DNA of 64,000 nucleotides from Streptomyces sp. Tue 6430 (GCA_021568835.1 JAKGSH010000010.1:4650001-4714000), one strand, 5' to 3'. Shown: positions 1 to 9,476, counted from the stretch's first letter. The notes: generated by a model not told the origin, from the letters alone. A program made the numbers and translations.

Positions 1-384
1 CCCCGGCGCCGCCCTCGGAGAAGTCCGCGAACGGCACCTCGTACACCGCCACCCGGCTCACCGGCAGCCCGGCGGCCGCCGCCTCCAGGGCCAGCGCGCC
101 GCCCGAGGAGACGCCGTACAGGGCCGCCTCCCCGCCCGCCGCCTCGATCAGTGCCGCCAGGTCCTCGACCTCGCGCTCCACCGCGTACGGCGCCGTGTCG
201 CCGCTCCCGCCGCGGCCCCGCCGGTCGTACCAGAGGGCGGTGTGGTGCCGGGCGAGGAGCCCGGCCAGGGGCGCCACCGTGCCGCCCGTCGACATGGCCC
301 CGCTCACCAGGATGACCGCGGGCCCTGCCCGGCGCGGGTGTACGCGAGGGAGGTGCCGTCACGGGAAAGGGTCTTCTTGTCCAT
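1..384 (-). CDS. alpha/beta hydrolase, 3' end outside window, one frameshift
   Basis: The ATG at 384 opens a protein beginning MDKKTLSRDGTSLAYTRAGQ. The frame breaks at the GGG run at 320-322; adding one base restores an alpha/beta hydrolase core with an oxyanion-type segment, a YDRRGRGGSG loop, and the nucleophile elbow YGVSSGGAL (GxSxG). The gene runs off the left edge, so the catalytic Asp and His cannot be seen. This is a small soluble esterase/hydrolase of the kind Streptomyces carry in many copies; the substrate is unknown. The frameshift looks like a dropped base, because everything after it is in good frame and well conserved in style. Confidence 0.75.
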
Positions 385-422
385 GCCTGTGCAGACTGCC
401 CCAGGACACGGGCGTTATCTGC

Positions 423-746
423 CTACGACACTTCCGCCTCGTAGAAACACAGGTGGTCCCTGATCTGTTCGACGTCCGGTTTCGGGTCGGGGTACGCCCA
501 CACGAGGTCGGGCGCGTCCGGCAGCGACCAGTAGGACGCCGTGCCCTTGAACGGGCAGTGGGTGTGGGTGTCGGAGGGGGTGAGGAGGTCCAGGCGTACG
601 TCCTCGGCGGGGAGGTAGTAGCGCACCGGGCAGCCGGTCTCCCTGAGGATCAGGGGCCGGTCCGTCTCGGCCAGCACCTGGTCCCCGTGGACGACCCGCA
701 CGTGCCGGGTGCCCTGCTCGATCGTGATCGTGTGTCCGTCGGCCAT
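423..746 (-). CDS. DUF427 domain protein
   Basis: A 107-aa protein starting at ATG 746. Its length and sequence (GTRHVRVVHGDQVLAETDRP, then a CPVRYYLPAEDV stretch and a CPFKGTASYW motif) match the small DUF427 family, whose biochemical role is not established. It is soluble with no signal peptide. It lies back-to-back with the LOG-family gene, with about 50 bp between the starts, so the two probably share a divergent promoter region. Identification is by recall of the family's CPFKG and YY motifs; function is not assigned. Confidence 0.85.
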   Translation of the reverse strand: MADGHTITIEQGTRHVRVVHGDQVLAETDRPLILRETGCPVRYYLPAEDVRLDLLTPSDTHTHCPFKGTASYWSLPDAPDLVWAYPDPKPDVEQIRDHLCFYEAEVS

Positions 747-796
747 GACGAGGACAGCGCGCGCGGGCCCCGGTTGTTCCCGCGTACCGTGGCGGC

Positions 797-1336
797 ATGC
801 GCATCTGTGTCTTCCTCTCCGCCGCCGACCTCGACGACCGCTACACCGGACCCGCCCGCGAGTTCGCCGAACTGCTCGGCAAGGGCGGGCACACCCTCGT
901 GTGGGGCGGCTCCGACGTCGGGCTGATGAAGGTGGTCGCCGACGGCGTGCAGGAGGCGGGCGGCCGGCTCTGCGGGGTCTCCGTGGGCTTCCTCGCGGCC
1001 AGGGCCCGGCCCGGCGCCGACGAGATGGTGATCGCGAACGACCTCGCCGAACGCAAGCGGCTGCTCCTGGAGAAGGCCGACGCGGTGGTGATCATGGTCG
1101 GCGGCACCGGGACGCTGGACGAGGCCACCGAGATCCTGGAACTGAAGAAGCACGGCCACACCGACATGCCCGTCGTCCTGCTGAACACCGCCGGCTTCTA
1201 CGACGGCCTCAAGGAGCAGTTCCGGCGCATGGAGGCCGAGGGATTCCTGCCCCGGCCCCTCACGGACCTGGTGTTCTTCGCGGAGGAGCCGGTCGGGGCG
1301 CTCGCCTACCTCGAGGAGAGCCGGGGCATCGCCTGA
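797..1336 (+). CDS. LOG family protein (TIGR00730 type)
   Basis: A 179-aa Rossmann-fold protein starting at ATG 797. It has the family's N-terminal strand RICVFLSAAD, a WGGSDVGLMKVVADG segment corresponding to the phosphate-binding YGGxxxGLMG region, and GGTGTLDEATE corresponding to PGGxGTxxE. Known members cleave nucleoside 5'-monophosphates (for example cytokinin riboside monophosphate) to base and ribose 5-phosphate. The usual PGG is VGG here, a conservative change. No operon partner is evident. Substrate in Streptomyces is not established. Confidence 0.85.
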   Translation: MRICVFLSAADLDDRYTGPAREFAELLGKGGHTLVWGGSDVGLMKVVADGVQEAGGRLCGVSVGFLAARARPGADEMVIANDLAERKRLLLEKADAVVIMVGGTGTLDEATEILELKKHGHTDMPVVLLNTAGFYDGLKEQFRRMEAEGFLPRPLTDLVFFAEEPVGALAYLEESRGIA

Positions 1337-1440
1337 ACCGGCGGACCGGCGATCGGCGTACCGGCGACCGGCGACCGGCGACCGGCGACCGGCGACCGGC
1401 GGACGACGGCGACCGGCGGACCGGCGGTGACCGGTGAACC
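1337..1440 (+). repeat. 7-bp tandem repeat (ACCGGCG), degenerate
   Basis: Between the LOG gene and the SDR gene the sequence is an array of the heptamer ACCGGCG with interruptions. It is not coding. It most likely arose by slippage. Confidence 0.8.
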
Positions 1441-1455
1441 GGCCGTGGTGCGAGC

Positions 1456-2154
1456 ATGGCGGGCATGGCTACTCATGTGATCACCGGGGCGGGCTCCGGC
1501 ATCGGCGCGGCCGTCGCCCGCCGGCTCCACGCGCGCGGGGACGACCTCGTGCTGCACGCGCGGGACGCGGGGCGGGCGAAGGAACTGGCGGCGGACTTCC
1601 CGGGGGCGCGGACCCTGGTCGGCGACCTCGCGGACCCCGACAGGCTCAGCTGGGCCTTCTCCCACCAGTCGCTGCCGGAGCGGGTGGACTCGCTGCTGCA
1701 CGTCGCCGGCGTGGTCGACCTCGGGCCGGTCGGCGAGCTGACCCCCAAGGCGTGGCGCCACCAGCTCAACGTCAACCTGATCGCTCCCGCCGAACTGACC
1801 CGGCACTTCCTGCCGCAGCTGCGGACGGCCCGCGGGCACGTGGTGTTCGTCAACTCCGGTGCGGGGCTGCGGGCGAGCGCCGACTGGTCGGCCTACGCCG
1901 CCTCCAAGCACGGGCTGAAGGCGCTGGCGGACTCCCTGCGCGCCGAGGAGCACGGCAACGGGGTGCGGGTGACCTCCGTGTACCCCGGCCGCACGGCCAG
2001 CCCCATGCAGGCCAAGGTCCACCAGCAGGAGGGGAAGTCCTACGACCCAGGGGAGTGGATCGATCCCGAGTCGGTCGCGACGACGATCCTCATGGCGGTC
2101 GACCTGCCGCGGGACGCGGAGGTCAACGACCTGACGGTGCGTCCGGGCCGGTAG
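1456..2154 (+). CDS. SDR family oxidoreductase
   Basis: A classical short-chain dehydrogenase/reductase of 232 aa. The nucleotide-binding motif TGAGSGIG is at residues 10-17, the catalytic Ser is in NSGAG near 134, and the YAASK motif places Tyr147 and Lys151. It is slightly short for the family but complete. The start at ATG 1456 is taken; ATG 1465 (MATHVIT) is an equally sensible alternative that places the first strand at the very N-terminus. The substrate cannot be told. It stands alone, with repeats on both sides. Confidence 0.9.
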   Translation: MAGMATHVITGAGSGIGAAVARRLHARGDDLVLHARDAGRAKELAADFPGARTLVGDLADPDRLSWAFSHQSLPERVDSLLHVAGVVDLGPVGELTPKAWRHQLNVNLIAPAELTRHFLPQLRTARGHVVFVNSGAGLRASADWSAYAASKHGLKALADSLRAEEHGNGVRVTSVYPGRTASPMQAKVHQQEGKSYDPGEWIDPESVATTILMAVDLPRDAEVNDLTVRPGR

Positions 2155-2190
2155 CGGGGGCGTGGCGGGGTCTCCCCACCACGGGGGCTC

Positions 2191-2248
2191 GTGGGGACCA
2201 CGGGGGTGCGTGGGGACCACGGGGGTGCGGTGGGGACCACGGGGGTGC
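2191..2248 (+). repeat. three 19-20 bp tandem repeats
   Basis: The unit GTGGGGACCACGGGGGTGC begins at 2191, 2210 and 2230, with partial copies on each side. Each unit contains the internal inverted pair GTGG/CCAC. The array sits directly before the MetE-like gene, in untranslated sequence. Confidence 0.85.
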
Positions 2249-2282
2249 GTGGGGAGCCTCCGGAGTACGTAGGCTTCCGCCC

Positions 2283-3284
2283 GTGAACGCACACTTCAGG
2301 TTCGGGCCCGCGACGGGGATCGGTTCGATGCCCGGCGGTGACGCCAGGGAGGCCGCCAGGACGGTCGCCGGGTCCTTCGAGGACTTCCCCTTCCTCGCCG
2401 AACTGCCCGCCAGGGGACCCGGCGCCGACATGATCGGCCGCACCGCCGGCATGCTCGTCGAGCTGTACGCGCGCGTGGAGCCCAGCGGCTGGCGCCTCGG
2501 TGACCGGCCCGGCCGGGACACCCGGCGGGCGGTGTCCTGGCTGCGGGAGGACCTCGACGCCCTGGAGGAGGCCACCCAGGGCTTCGAGGGACAGGTGAAG
2601 GTACAGGCCGTCGGCCCGTGGAGCCTCGCCGCCGCCCTGGAGCTGCGAGGCGGCGAGGCCGTCCTCTCCGACCCCGGCGCCTGCCGCGACCTCGCCGCCT
2701 CCCTCGCGGAGGGCCTGCGCCTGCACCTCGCCGAGGTACGGCGCCGGGTGCCGGGCGCCCAGGTCGTCCTCCAGCTCGACGAACCCTCCCTCGCCGCCGT
2801 ACTGCTCGGCCGCGTCAGGTCCGCCAGCGGCTACCGCACGTACCGCGCCGTGGACCGCCAGGTCGTCGAGGCCACGCTCCGCGAGACCGTGGCGGTGCAC
2901 GACGGCGGCCCCGTCGTGGTGCACTCGTGCGCGCCGGACGTCCCGTTCGCCCTGCTGCGCCGGGCCGGTGCGGCGGCCGTCTCGTTCGACTTCTCGCTCC
3001 TCACCGAACGTGACGACGAGGCGATCGGCGAGGCGGTGGAGGCGGGTACCCGGCTGTTCGCCGGTGTCGTGCCGGGCACGGACACCGCGTTGTCGGACCC
3101 TGCCGGTAGCGTCATGGGTGTCAGGACGCTGTGGCGCAGGCTGGGACTGCGACCGGACCTCCTCGCGGAGGCCGTGACGCTCACCCCGGCGTGCGGCCTC
3201 GCCGGGGCTTCCCCCGCGTACGCGCGGCAGGCCCTCGCCCACTGCGTCCGGGCGGCGAGATCCCTCGCGGACAACCCAGAGTAA
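2283..3284 (+). CDS. MetE C-terminal-like (cobalamin-independent methionine synthase family)
   Basis: A 333-aa protein from GTG 2283 (VNAHFRFGPATGIGSMPGGD). It matches the C-terminal catalytic half of MetE: the GIGSMPG start, QLDEPSL near 164-170, and the zinc ligands HSC (His214, Cys216) and ACGLAG (Cys304). It lacks the N-terminal MetE repeat, like archaeal core MetE proteins that take methyl groups from corrinoid proteins or other donors. The true methyl donor is unknown. It ends 16 bp before ligA, so the two may be co-transcribed. Upstream in-frame sequence is low-complexity repeat, which supports the GTG start. Confidence 0.8.
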   Translation: MNAHFRFGPATGIGSMPGGDAREAARTVAGSFEDFPFLAELPARGPGADMIGRTAGMLVELYARVEPSGWRLGDRPGRDTRRAVSWLREDLDALEEATQGFEGQVKVQAVGPWSLAAALELRGGEAVLSDPGACRDLAASLAEGLRLHLAEVRRRVPGAQVVLQLDEPSLAAVLLGRVRSASGYRTYRAVDRQVVEATLRETVAVHDGGPVVVHSCAPDVPFALLRRAGAAAVSFDFSLLTERDDEAIGEAVEAGTRLFAGVVPGTDTALSDPAGSVMGVRTLWRRLGLRPDLLAEAVTLTPACGLAGASPAYARQALAHCVRAARSLADNPE

Positions 3285-3299
3285 CGGGAGGACCACACG

Positions 3300-5495
3300 G
3301 TGGCCGGCGACAGGCAAGCGGAGACGGCGGTGCCCACGGAGGCGCGGGAGCAGCACGCGCAGCTCGCCGAGCAGATCGAGGAGCACCGCTTCCGGTACTA
3401 CGTGAAGGACGCCCCCGTCATCAGCGACGCGGAGTTCGACCGCCTGCTGCGCTCGCTGGAGGCGGTGGAGGAGCGGTACCCCGAGCTGCGCACCCCCGAC
3501 TCGCCCACCCAGAAGGTCTCGGGCGCGTACGAGACGGAGTTCACCGCCGTCCAGCACCGCGAGCGGATGCTCTCGCTGGACAACGCCTTCGACGACCTGG
3601 AGCTGGCCGCCTGGGCCGAGCGCGTCCACAAGGACGTCGGCGCCTCCGCGTACCACTTCCTGTGCGAGCTGAAGGTCGACGGCCTCGCCGTCAACCTGAC
3701 GTACGAGAACGGCCGGCTCATCCGCGCGGCCACCCGCGGCGACGGCCGTACGGGCGAGGACATCACGCCCAACGTGCGCACCATCGCGGACATCCCCGAC
3801 CGGCTGACCGGCGACGGCGTCCCGTCCCTCGTCGAGATCCGCGGCGAGGTCTACTTCCCGATGGAGAAGTTCGAGGAGCTGAACGCCCGTCTGGTCGAGG
3901 CCGGCGACAAGCCCTTCGCCAACCCGCGCAACGCGGCGGCCGGTTCCCTGCGCCAGAAGGACCCGCGCGTCACCGCGGGCCGCCCCCTGCACATGGTGGT
4001 CCACGGCATCGGCGCCCTGGAGGGGTACGAGGGCCTCACGCGCCTCTCCGAGGCGTACGACCTCCTCAAGTCCTGGGGCCTGCCCACCTCCCGGCACAAC
4101 AAGGTGGTCGACGGCCTCGACGGCGTACGGGAGTTCATCGCGTACTACGGCGAGAACCGGCACTCCGTGGAGCACGAGATCGACGGTGTCGTCGTCAAGC
4201 TCGACGAGATCCGGCTCCAGGGGCGGCTCGGCTCCACGGCCCGCGCGCCGCGCTGGGCGATCGCCTACAAGTACGCGCCGGAGGAGGTCAACACCAAGCT
4301 CCTCAACATCCGGGTGGGTGTGGGCCGCACCGGCCGCGTCACGCCGTACGCGCAGGTCGAGCCGGTGACCGTGGCCGGTTCCGAGGTCGAGTTCGCGACC
4401 CTGCACAACCAGGACGTGGTCAAGGCCAAGGGCGTCCTCATCGGCGACACCGTGGTGCTGCGCAAGGCGGGTGACGTCATCCCGGAGATCCTCGGACCGG
4501 TCGCCGACCTGCGGGACGGCAGCGAGCGCGCGTTCGTGATGCCGTCCGAGTGCCCCGAGTGCGGCACACCGCTGCGGCCGATGAAGGAGGCCGACGTCGA
4601 CCTGCGGTGCCCCAACGCCCGCGCGTGCCCGGCCCAGTTGCGCGAACGGCTCTTCTACCTCGCGGGCCGCAAGGCCCTGGACATCGACCACTTCGGGTAC
4701 GTCGCCGCCGCGGCCCTCACCAAGCCGCTGGAACCCGCGGAGCCGCCGCTCGCCGACGAGGGCGACCTGTTCGACCTCACCATCGAGCGGCTGCTGCCGA
4801 TCAAGGCGTACGTCCTCGACCAGGACAGCGGTCTGCCCAAGCGGGACCCGAAGACCGGCGAGGAGAAGATCGCCACCGTCTTCGCCAACCAGCAGGGCGA
4901 GCCGAAGAAGAACGCGCTCGCCATGCTGGAGACCATCGCGGCCGCCAAGGAGCGCCCGCTGGCCCGCGTCCTCACCGGACTGTCCATCCGGCACGTGGGG
5001 CCGGTCGCGGCCGAGGCGCTGGCCCGCGAGTTCCGCTCCATCGACCGCATCGACCAGGCGACCGAGGAGGAGCTGGCCGGCACCGAAGGCGTCGGCCCGA
5101 CCATCGCGGCCTCCCTCAAGGAGTGGTTCGCCGAGGACTGGCACCGCGAGATCCTCCGCAAGTGGAAGGCCGCCGGCGTCCGCATGGAGGAGGAGGGCTC
5201 CGGCGAGGACGAGGGCCCGCGTCCGCTGGAGGGCCTCACCGTCGTGGTCACCGGCACCCTGGAGCACTTCACCCGGGACGGCGCCAAGGACGCCCTGCAG
5301 AGCCGCGGGGCGAAGGTGACCGGATCGGTGTCGAAGAAGACCTCGTTCGTCGTCGTGGGTGACAGCCCCGGATCGAAGTACGACAAGGCGGTGCAGCTCA
5401 AGGTTCCGGTGCTGGACGAGGACGGCTTCACGGTCCTGCTCGAACAGGGGCCACAGGCGGCCGCCGAAGTCGCGCTGCCGGCCGACGGGTCGTGA
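3300..5495 (+). CDS. ligA: NAD-dependent DNA ligase LigA
   Basis: A 731-aa protein from GTG 3300 with a GGAGG-like RBS. It has the NAD-binding Ia domain near the N-terminus, the adenylation motif CELKVDGLAVN with the nucleophile Lys125, the OB fold, a four-Cys zinc finger (CPECGTP ... CPNARACPAQ, about residues 418-446), helix-hairpin-helix repeats, and a C-terminal BRCT domain (about 640-715, LTVVVTGTLEHFTRDGAK). It seals nicks in replication and repair and is essential in most bacteria. An insertion of roughly 40-50 residues after the zinc finger (about 470-520) is typical of actinobacterial ligases, from memory. Confidence 0.97.
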   Translation: MAGDRQAETAVPTEAREQHAQLAEQIEEHRFRYYVKDAPVISDAEFDRLLRSLEAVEERYPELRTPDSPTQKVSGAYETEFTAVQHRERMLSLDNAFDDLELAAWAERVHKDVGASAYHFLCELKVDGLAVNLTYENGRLIRAATRGDGRTGEDITPNVRTIADIPDRLTGDGVPSLVEIRGEVYFPMEKFEELNARLVEAGDKPFANPRNAAAGSLRQKDPRVTAGRPLHMVVHGIGALEGYEGLTRLSEAYDLLKSWGLPTSRHNKVVDGLDGVREFIAYYGENRHSVEHEIDGVVVKLDEIRLQGRLGSTARAPRWAIAYKYAPEEVNTKLLNIRVGVGRTGRVTPYAQVEPVTVAGSEVEFATLHNQDVVKAKGVLIGDTVVLRKAGDVIPEILGPVADLRDGSERAFVMPSECPECGTPLRPMKEADVDLRCPNARACPAQLRERLFYLAGRKALDIDHFGYVAAAALTKPLEPAEPPLADEGDLFDLTIERLLPIKAYVLDQDSGLPKRDPKTGEEKIATVFANQQGEPKKNALAMLETIAAAKERPLARVLTGLSIRHVGPVAAEALAREFRSIDRIDQATEEELAGTEGVGPTIAASLKEWFAEDWHREILRKWKAAGVRMEEEGSGEDEGPRPLEGLTVVVTGTLEHFTRDGAKDALQSRGAKVTGSVSKKTSFVVVGDSPGSKYDKAVQLKVPVLDEDGFTVLLEQGPQAAAEVALPADGS

Positions 5496-5651
5496 GGACC
5501 GGCGGCCGAAGACCACCCGATCGGCGCATATCGAATGCTTACGGGTGCCGGGGGCGCATTCGGGCAACCGTCGACGACCGCTGCCCGTGGAAGCCTTCCG
5601 CGGCCTACTGTTGAGAAACGCGCCCGCCGTGCCCCGCCGCGGTCGGGCGTC

Positions 5652-5672
5652 CCCCGCTCCTGACGAGCGGGG
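5652..5672 (+). terminator. hairpin between ligA and the rmdB-like gene
   Basis: CCCCGCTC and GAGCGGGG (8-bp perfect arms) enclose the loop CTGAC. It lies about 160 bp after ligA and 88 bp before the next start, with no T tract. It could be a weak terminator or part of the 5' leader of the downstream gene. Confidence 0.35.
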
Positions 5673-5759
5673 CAAGGGTCTTCCGACGCGGCGCCCGCGC
5701 AAGGCCGTCGGGCAGCGGACCGCGTGGCGTGGGCACCGCCGGCTGTGAGAGGGACGGGA

Positions 5760-8083
5760 ATGGAACCGACCGAGAGCGCCGCCCCGGACACTGGGCTGCC
5801 CCGGCGCCGGGTCACCGACGCCTGGTGGGGCGGCCGGTGGGCGGCGTGGTCAGAGCGGCCCCCGGGCGGACCGGCCCGCGCCGGCGACCCGCTCGCCCGG
5901 ACGGACCCGCGTGCCTCCGCCGCGTTCCCGCCCGGCACCGACGCCTCCGGCCCGTACGGCGCCGACCTCTCCGGCCCGTACGGCGCCGTCCCTCCGGCCT
6001 GTACGGCGCCGTCCCCTCCGGCCCGTACGGTGCCGACGCGGAACGGCACCCGTCCTGGCCCACGCTCCCGGCGGCCGTCGTCGCGACCGCCGGGTTCGCC
6101 CTGGGCGCCGCCTTCTACCGGGCCTTCACCAGCAGCCACGCGCTGTTCCCGTCCGGCACCGTCGGCTGGTCGCTGGCCGTGCTGACCGGCGTCGTCGTCG
6201 GCCACCTCGTCATGCTGGGCCGGGCCCGCTGGTGGGGCGGCACCGGCTCCGGAGCCGCCCTCACCCTCGCCGTCCTGCTGCTCTACGGCTGGCTGCCCGC
6301 CGGTCTGGTCAGCCTCACCGTCGTCGTCCTGGTCGGCATAGCCCGCCGCCACCGCTGGCGGCAGGGCATACTCCACGGCGCGGTGGACATCCTCGGCATC
6401 GGCACGGGCGCGCTCCTGCTCGCCGCGTGCGGGCCGGTGCCGTCCGTCGAGCGGCCCTGGACCCCCGACACCTGGACGCTCTCCACCGCGCCCCAGGTGG
6501 TGCTGGTCGCCGTCGCCTACCTCGCCGTCACCCGCGTCCTGCTCTGGTACCTGCACACGCCCCGCACCGGCCGGCTGCCCACCGTCGCCCGTACGGCCCT
6601 GTTCAGACAGAGCCTGGTCGCCGTCGCCCTGCTGGGCATAGCCCCGCTGGTGTGCGTCGTCGCCGTGGCCGAACCGATTCTGCTGCCGCTGTTCGCCATC
6701 CCGCTCATCGCCCTCGACTCCACGCTGTGGATGGCCCGCGCCCGCGCCGAGGAGCAGTTGCGCGACCCGCTCACCGGACTGCCCAACCGGCAGTGGCTCG
6801 GGGAGCGGATCTGGACCGCCCTCGACGACGCCGAACGCATCAGCGCCCGCGCGGCGCTCATGCTGATCGACCTCGACCGGTTCCGGTCGGTCAACGACAC
6901 GCTCGGTCATCTCGCCGGGGACCGGCTGCTGCTCCAGATAGCCGACCGGCTCCGGCTGGCCCTCCCGCGCGGGGCCGAGGTCGCGCGGCTCGGCGGCGAC
7001 GAGTTCGCCGTCTTACTGCCCGTCACCGACTCCACGACCTCCGCGACCCGCGTCGCCCGCGCACTCGTCGCCGGCCTCGGCTCACCGCTCGACCTCGACG
7101 GGCTCACCCTCGTCCTGGAGGCCAGCGCCGGAGTCGCCGTCTTCCCCGACCACGCGCTCGACGCGGAGGGGCTGCTGCGGCGGGCGGACGTGGCGATGTA
7201 CCAGGCCAAACGGGACCGCACGGGAGTCGAGGTCTACGAGTCCAAGCGCGACTCCAACACACCCGACCGGCTCGGTCTGCTGGGCGACCTGCGCCGCGCG
7301 CTCGACGCGCACGAGGTCCAGCTCCACTACCAGCCCAAGGTCCGCTTCGACGGACAGGTCGCCGGGCTCGAGGCGCTGGTGCGGTGGGTGCACCCCGAGC
7401 GGGGGAGGGTGCCGCCGGACGAGTTCATCGCGATCGCCGAGTCCTCCGGGCTGATGCCCCACCTCACCGAGTACGTGCTGGACACGGCCCTCGCCCAGGT
7501 CGCCCGGTGGCGCGCCCAGGGCCTGCACGTGCCCGTCGCGGTCAACGTCTCCCCGCGCGACGTGCACATCCCCGGATTCGCCGGCTCCGTCGCGGCGCGG
7601 CTCGCGCGGCACGGGGTGCCCGCGGCGGCGCTCCAGCTCGAGATCACGGAACACGTCCTCCTGGAGGACCCCCAGCGCGCCGCCGACACCCTCAACGCGC
7701 TCACCGGGCACGGCGTGAAGATGTCCCTCGACGACTTCGGCACCGGCTACTCCTCGCTGGTCCACCTGCGGCGCCTGCCGGTGAGCGAGCTGAAGATCGA
7801 CCGGTCCTTCGTGGCCCGGCTGGCGGTGGACACCGAGGACGCGGAGATCGTGCGCTGCACGGTCGACCTCGCGCATTCCCTCGGGCTGCTCGTGGTCGCG
7901 GAGGGCGTCGAGGACGACGAGACGTGGGAGCGGCTGCGCGACCTCGGCTGCGACGCCGTGCAGGGGTGGCTGGTCGCGGCGGCGATGCCCCCGGAGGAGA
8001 CCACGGCGTGGCTGCGGGCCCGCGGGGCGCGGGGCTGGCAGCGGCCCGCGGCGGCGGCGCTGCCCGCGGCGTCCGAGGAGTGA
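5760..8083 (+). CDS. rmdB: membrane GGDEF-EAL protein, RmdB-like, one frameshift
   Basis: The ATG at 5760 (MEPTESAAPDTG) begins a Gly/Pro/Tyr-rich cytoplasmic leader with repeated SGPYGA units. The frame breaks at the CCC run at 5990-5992. The neighbouring copy of the same repeat has CCCC at 6013-6016, so a missing C is clear. After that come several membrane segments (about 6060-6750), a GGDEF domain with an intact LGGDEFAV active site near 6990-7010, and an EAL domain with GLEALVRW, ITEHVLL, DDFGTGYSSL and EGVED all intact. So it is predicted to make and/or degrade c-di-GMP. The position next to ligA matches RmdB of S. coelicolor, a phosphodiesterase acting in development (recalled). Confidence 0.85.
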
Positions 8084-8425
8084 TCCCCCCGCCCGCCCAC
8101 CCGGCCGCCCGGCCGAGCGAGGGTGCCTCTTCCCGGTAGTGCCGCCTCGCCGTCGGCGTCCTCGCGCGGTGGCTCGGGTGTGCCGAGCCCATGGTGCCTG
8201 ACCGTCCGTCCGTTCCGTCGGCTGAGGGGTGCCCTTCCCGGGCCGTGGTGTTCCGTCGTCGGCGTCCCGGCCCAGCCGTCGGCCCGCCCGCGCCCGTGAC
8301 CCGCCCCGTTCCGCCGAGTCCTGGTGGCGTCTCGCCCGGCTGCGTCCCCGACTCGCGCCCCCGTCGGCCGCGTTCCGGCCTTGCGTCCCCGTCGGCCGCG
8401 CCCCCGGGCCGTCCCGGCCGGGGGT
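8084..8425. other. intergenic region without a supported gene
   Basis: 342 bp between the GGDEF-EAL gene and the convergent TetR gene. It contains GC-rich inverted repeats at 8171-8189 (GGCTCGG/CCGAGCC) and about 8401-8424 (CCCCCGG/CCGGGGG), the latter abutting the TetR stop and probably its terminator. I see no protein-coding signal. Confidence 0.6.
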
Positions 8426-9010
8426 TCAGGCCGCGCCCGCCGCGAAGTGGTCGATCAGCAGCCGGAGCCTCTGCCCGTGGGCCGGCTCCGGGAGACGGCC
8501 GCTGCGCATCAGGGTGACGAGGCCGTGGAGGCCGGCCCAGTAGGTCTCCGTCAGGAGGCCGGGGTCCTCGCCCGGGGCCGCCACCGGGCGCACGGCCGCC
8601 AGCAGTTCGCCGAAGGCCTCCTGCAGGGCCGCCGGGGCCTCGGGGGTGGCGAACGGAAGTCCGACCGCGTGCGTGAACATCACGTCGTAGAGCGCGGGGC
8701 GGCGGCGCGCGAAGTCGGTGTACGCCGTCCCGACGGCCGTGAGCGACTCCCTCGCGCCGGTCACGGCCGACCGCGCCGCCCGCATGTCCCGCGCCAGCTC
8801 CGCGCAGCCGTCCACCGCGACCGCCGCCATGATCGCGTCCTTGCCCTTGAAGTGGCTGTAGAGGACCGGCTGGCTGTACTCGATCTCGGCCGCGAGCCGA
8901 CGGGTGGTGACCGCGTCCCAGCCCTCGGCCTCGGCCAGTTCGCGCGCGGCCGTGACGATCAGCCGTTCGCGCTCCGCTCGTTCGCGCTCCCGGCGCGTCT
9001 GGATCGACAT
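8426..9010 (-). CDS. TetR family transcriptional regulator
   Basis: About 194 aa from ATG 9010 (MSIQTRRERERAERERLIVT). The N-terminal helix-turn-helix is clear: AARELAEAEGWDAVTTRRLA followed by YSQPVLYSHFKGKDAI. The C-terminal ligand domain includes segments such as YDVMFTHAVGLPF and ends with short hydrophobic helices. An upstream in-frame start at 9037 is possible but would run into the probable operator. It is divergent from the DUF4267-like membrane gene, with CTAGC palindromes in the shared promoter, so it most likely represses itself and that gene. Confidence 0.92.
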   Translation of the reverse strand: MSIQTRRERERAERERLIVTAARELAEAEGWDAVTTRRLAAEIEYSQPVLYSHFKGKDAIMAAVAVDGCAELARDMRAARSAVTGARESLTAVGTAYTDFARRRPALYDVMFTHAVGLPFATPEAPAALQEAFGELLAAVRPVAAPGEDPGLLTETYWAGLHGLVTLMRSGRLPEPAHGQRLRLLIDHFAAGAA

Positions 9011-9020
9011 GCTCTGGATT

Positions 9021-9086
9021 CTAGCAGCGCTAGCCATTCTTGCGGCGCTCTGCTAGCTTCGCTCCAGTTGCTAGCGCCGCTAGCAA
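9021..9086. promoter_or_regulatory. two CTAGC palindromes, probable TetR operators
   Basis: The divergent promoter region has CTAGC-AGC-GCTAG at 9021-9033 and the longer TTGCTAGCGCCGCTAGCAA at 9068-9086 (8-bp arms, 3-bp spacer), plus a lone GCTAGC at 9052-9057. The same half-site occurs with the same 3-bp spacing, as expected for a dimeric TetR regulator acting on both genes. Confidence 0.65.
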
Positions 9087-9104
9087 AACGGGAGGAGATC
9101 CGTC

Positions 9105-9476
9105 GTGACCGTCACCGCCTACACCCTGGCCGTCGTCCTCGACCTGTTCATCGTGTTCATCGGGGCCCGCTTCCTGCTCCAGCCCCGCCCCTCCGCCGCC
9201 GGCTACGGCGTCCCGGCCGAGCCCGGCGGCGACGCCGGCGCCTACCTCACCGTCAAGGGCCTGCGCGACGGCACCCTCGGCGTCCTCGGCCTCGCCCTGC
9301 TGGTCTTCGTCGGCGCCCGCGCCGAGGCCTGGTTCATGCTGTGCGCGGCGATCATCCCGCTCGTCGACACGCTGATAGTGCTGCGCCACGGCGGAACGAA
9401 GGCCGTGGCCTTCGGCGTCCACTTCGCCACCGCCGTGGTCGTGCTGATCAGCGCCGGCCTGCTGTTCGCCGTCTGA
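9105..9476 (+). CDS. small integral membrane protein, DUF4267-like
   Basis: A 123-aa protein from GTG 9105, with the RBS GGGAGGAG 9-14 bp upstream. It has about four hydrophobic segments: TLAVVLDLFIVFIGARFLL, GTLGVLGLALLVFVGA, FMLCAAIIPLVDTLIVL and VHFATAVVVLISAGLLFAV. The size and the GAYLTVKGLRDGTLG loop resemble the DUF4267 family, whose function is unknown. It is divergent from the TetR gene and probably under its control. Confidence 0.75.
   Translation: MTVTAYTLAVVLDLFIVFIGARFLLQPRPSAAGYGVPAEPGGDAGAYLTVKGLRDGTLGVLGLALLVFVGARAEAWFMLCAAIIPLVDTLIVLRHGGTKAVAFGVHFATAVVVLISAGLLFAV

Noticed and set aside
2040..5702. Minus-strand open frame of about 1220 codons opposite ligA and the MetE-like gene
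   Set aside because: Shadow of ligA; repetitive composition, no start context, and no recognisable domain.
8191..8543. Small plus-strand gene between the rmdB-like gene and the TetR gene
   Set aside because: Only low-complexity Pro/Arg/Ser translation, overlapping the TetR 3' end; no RBS.
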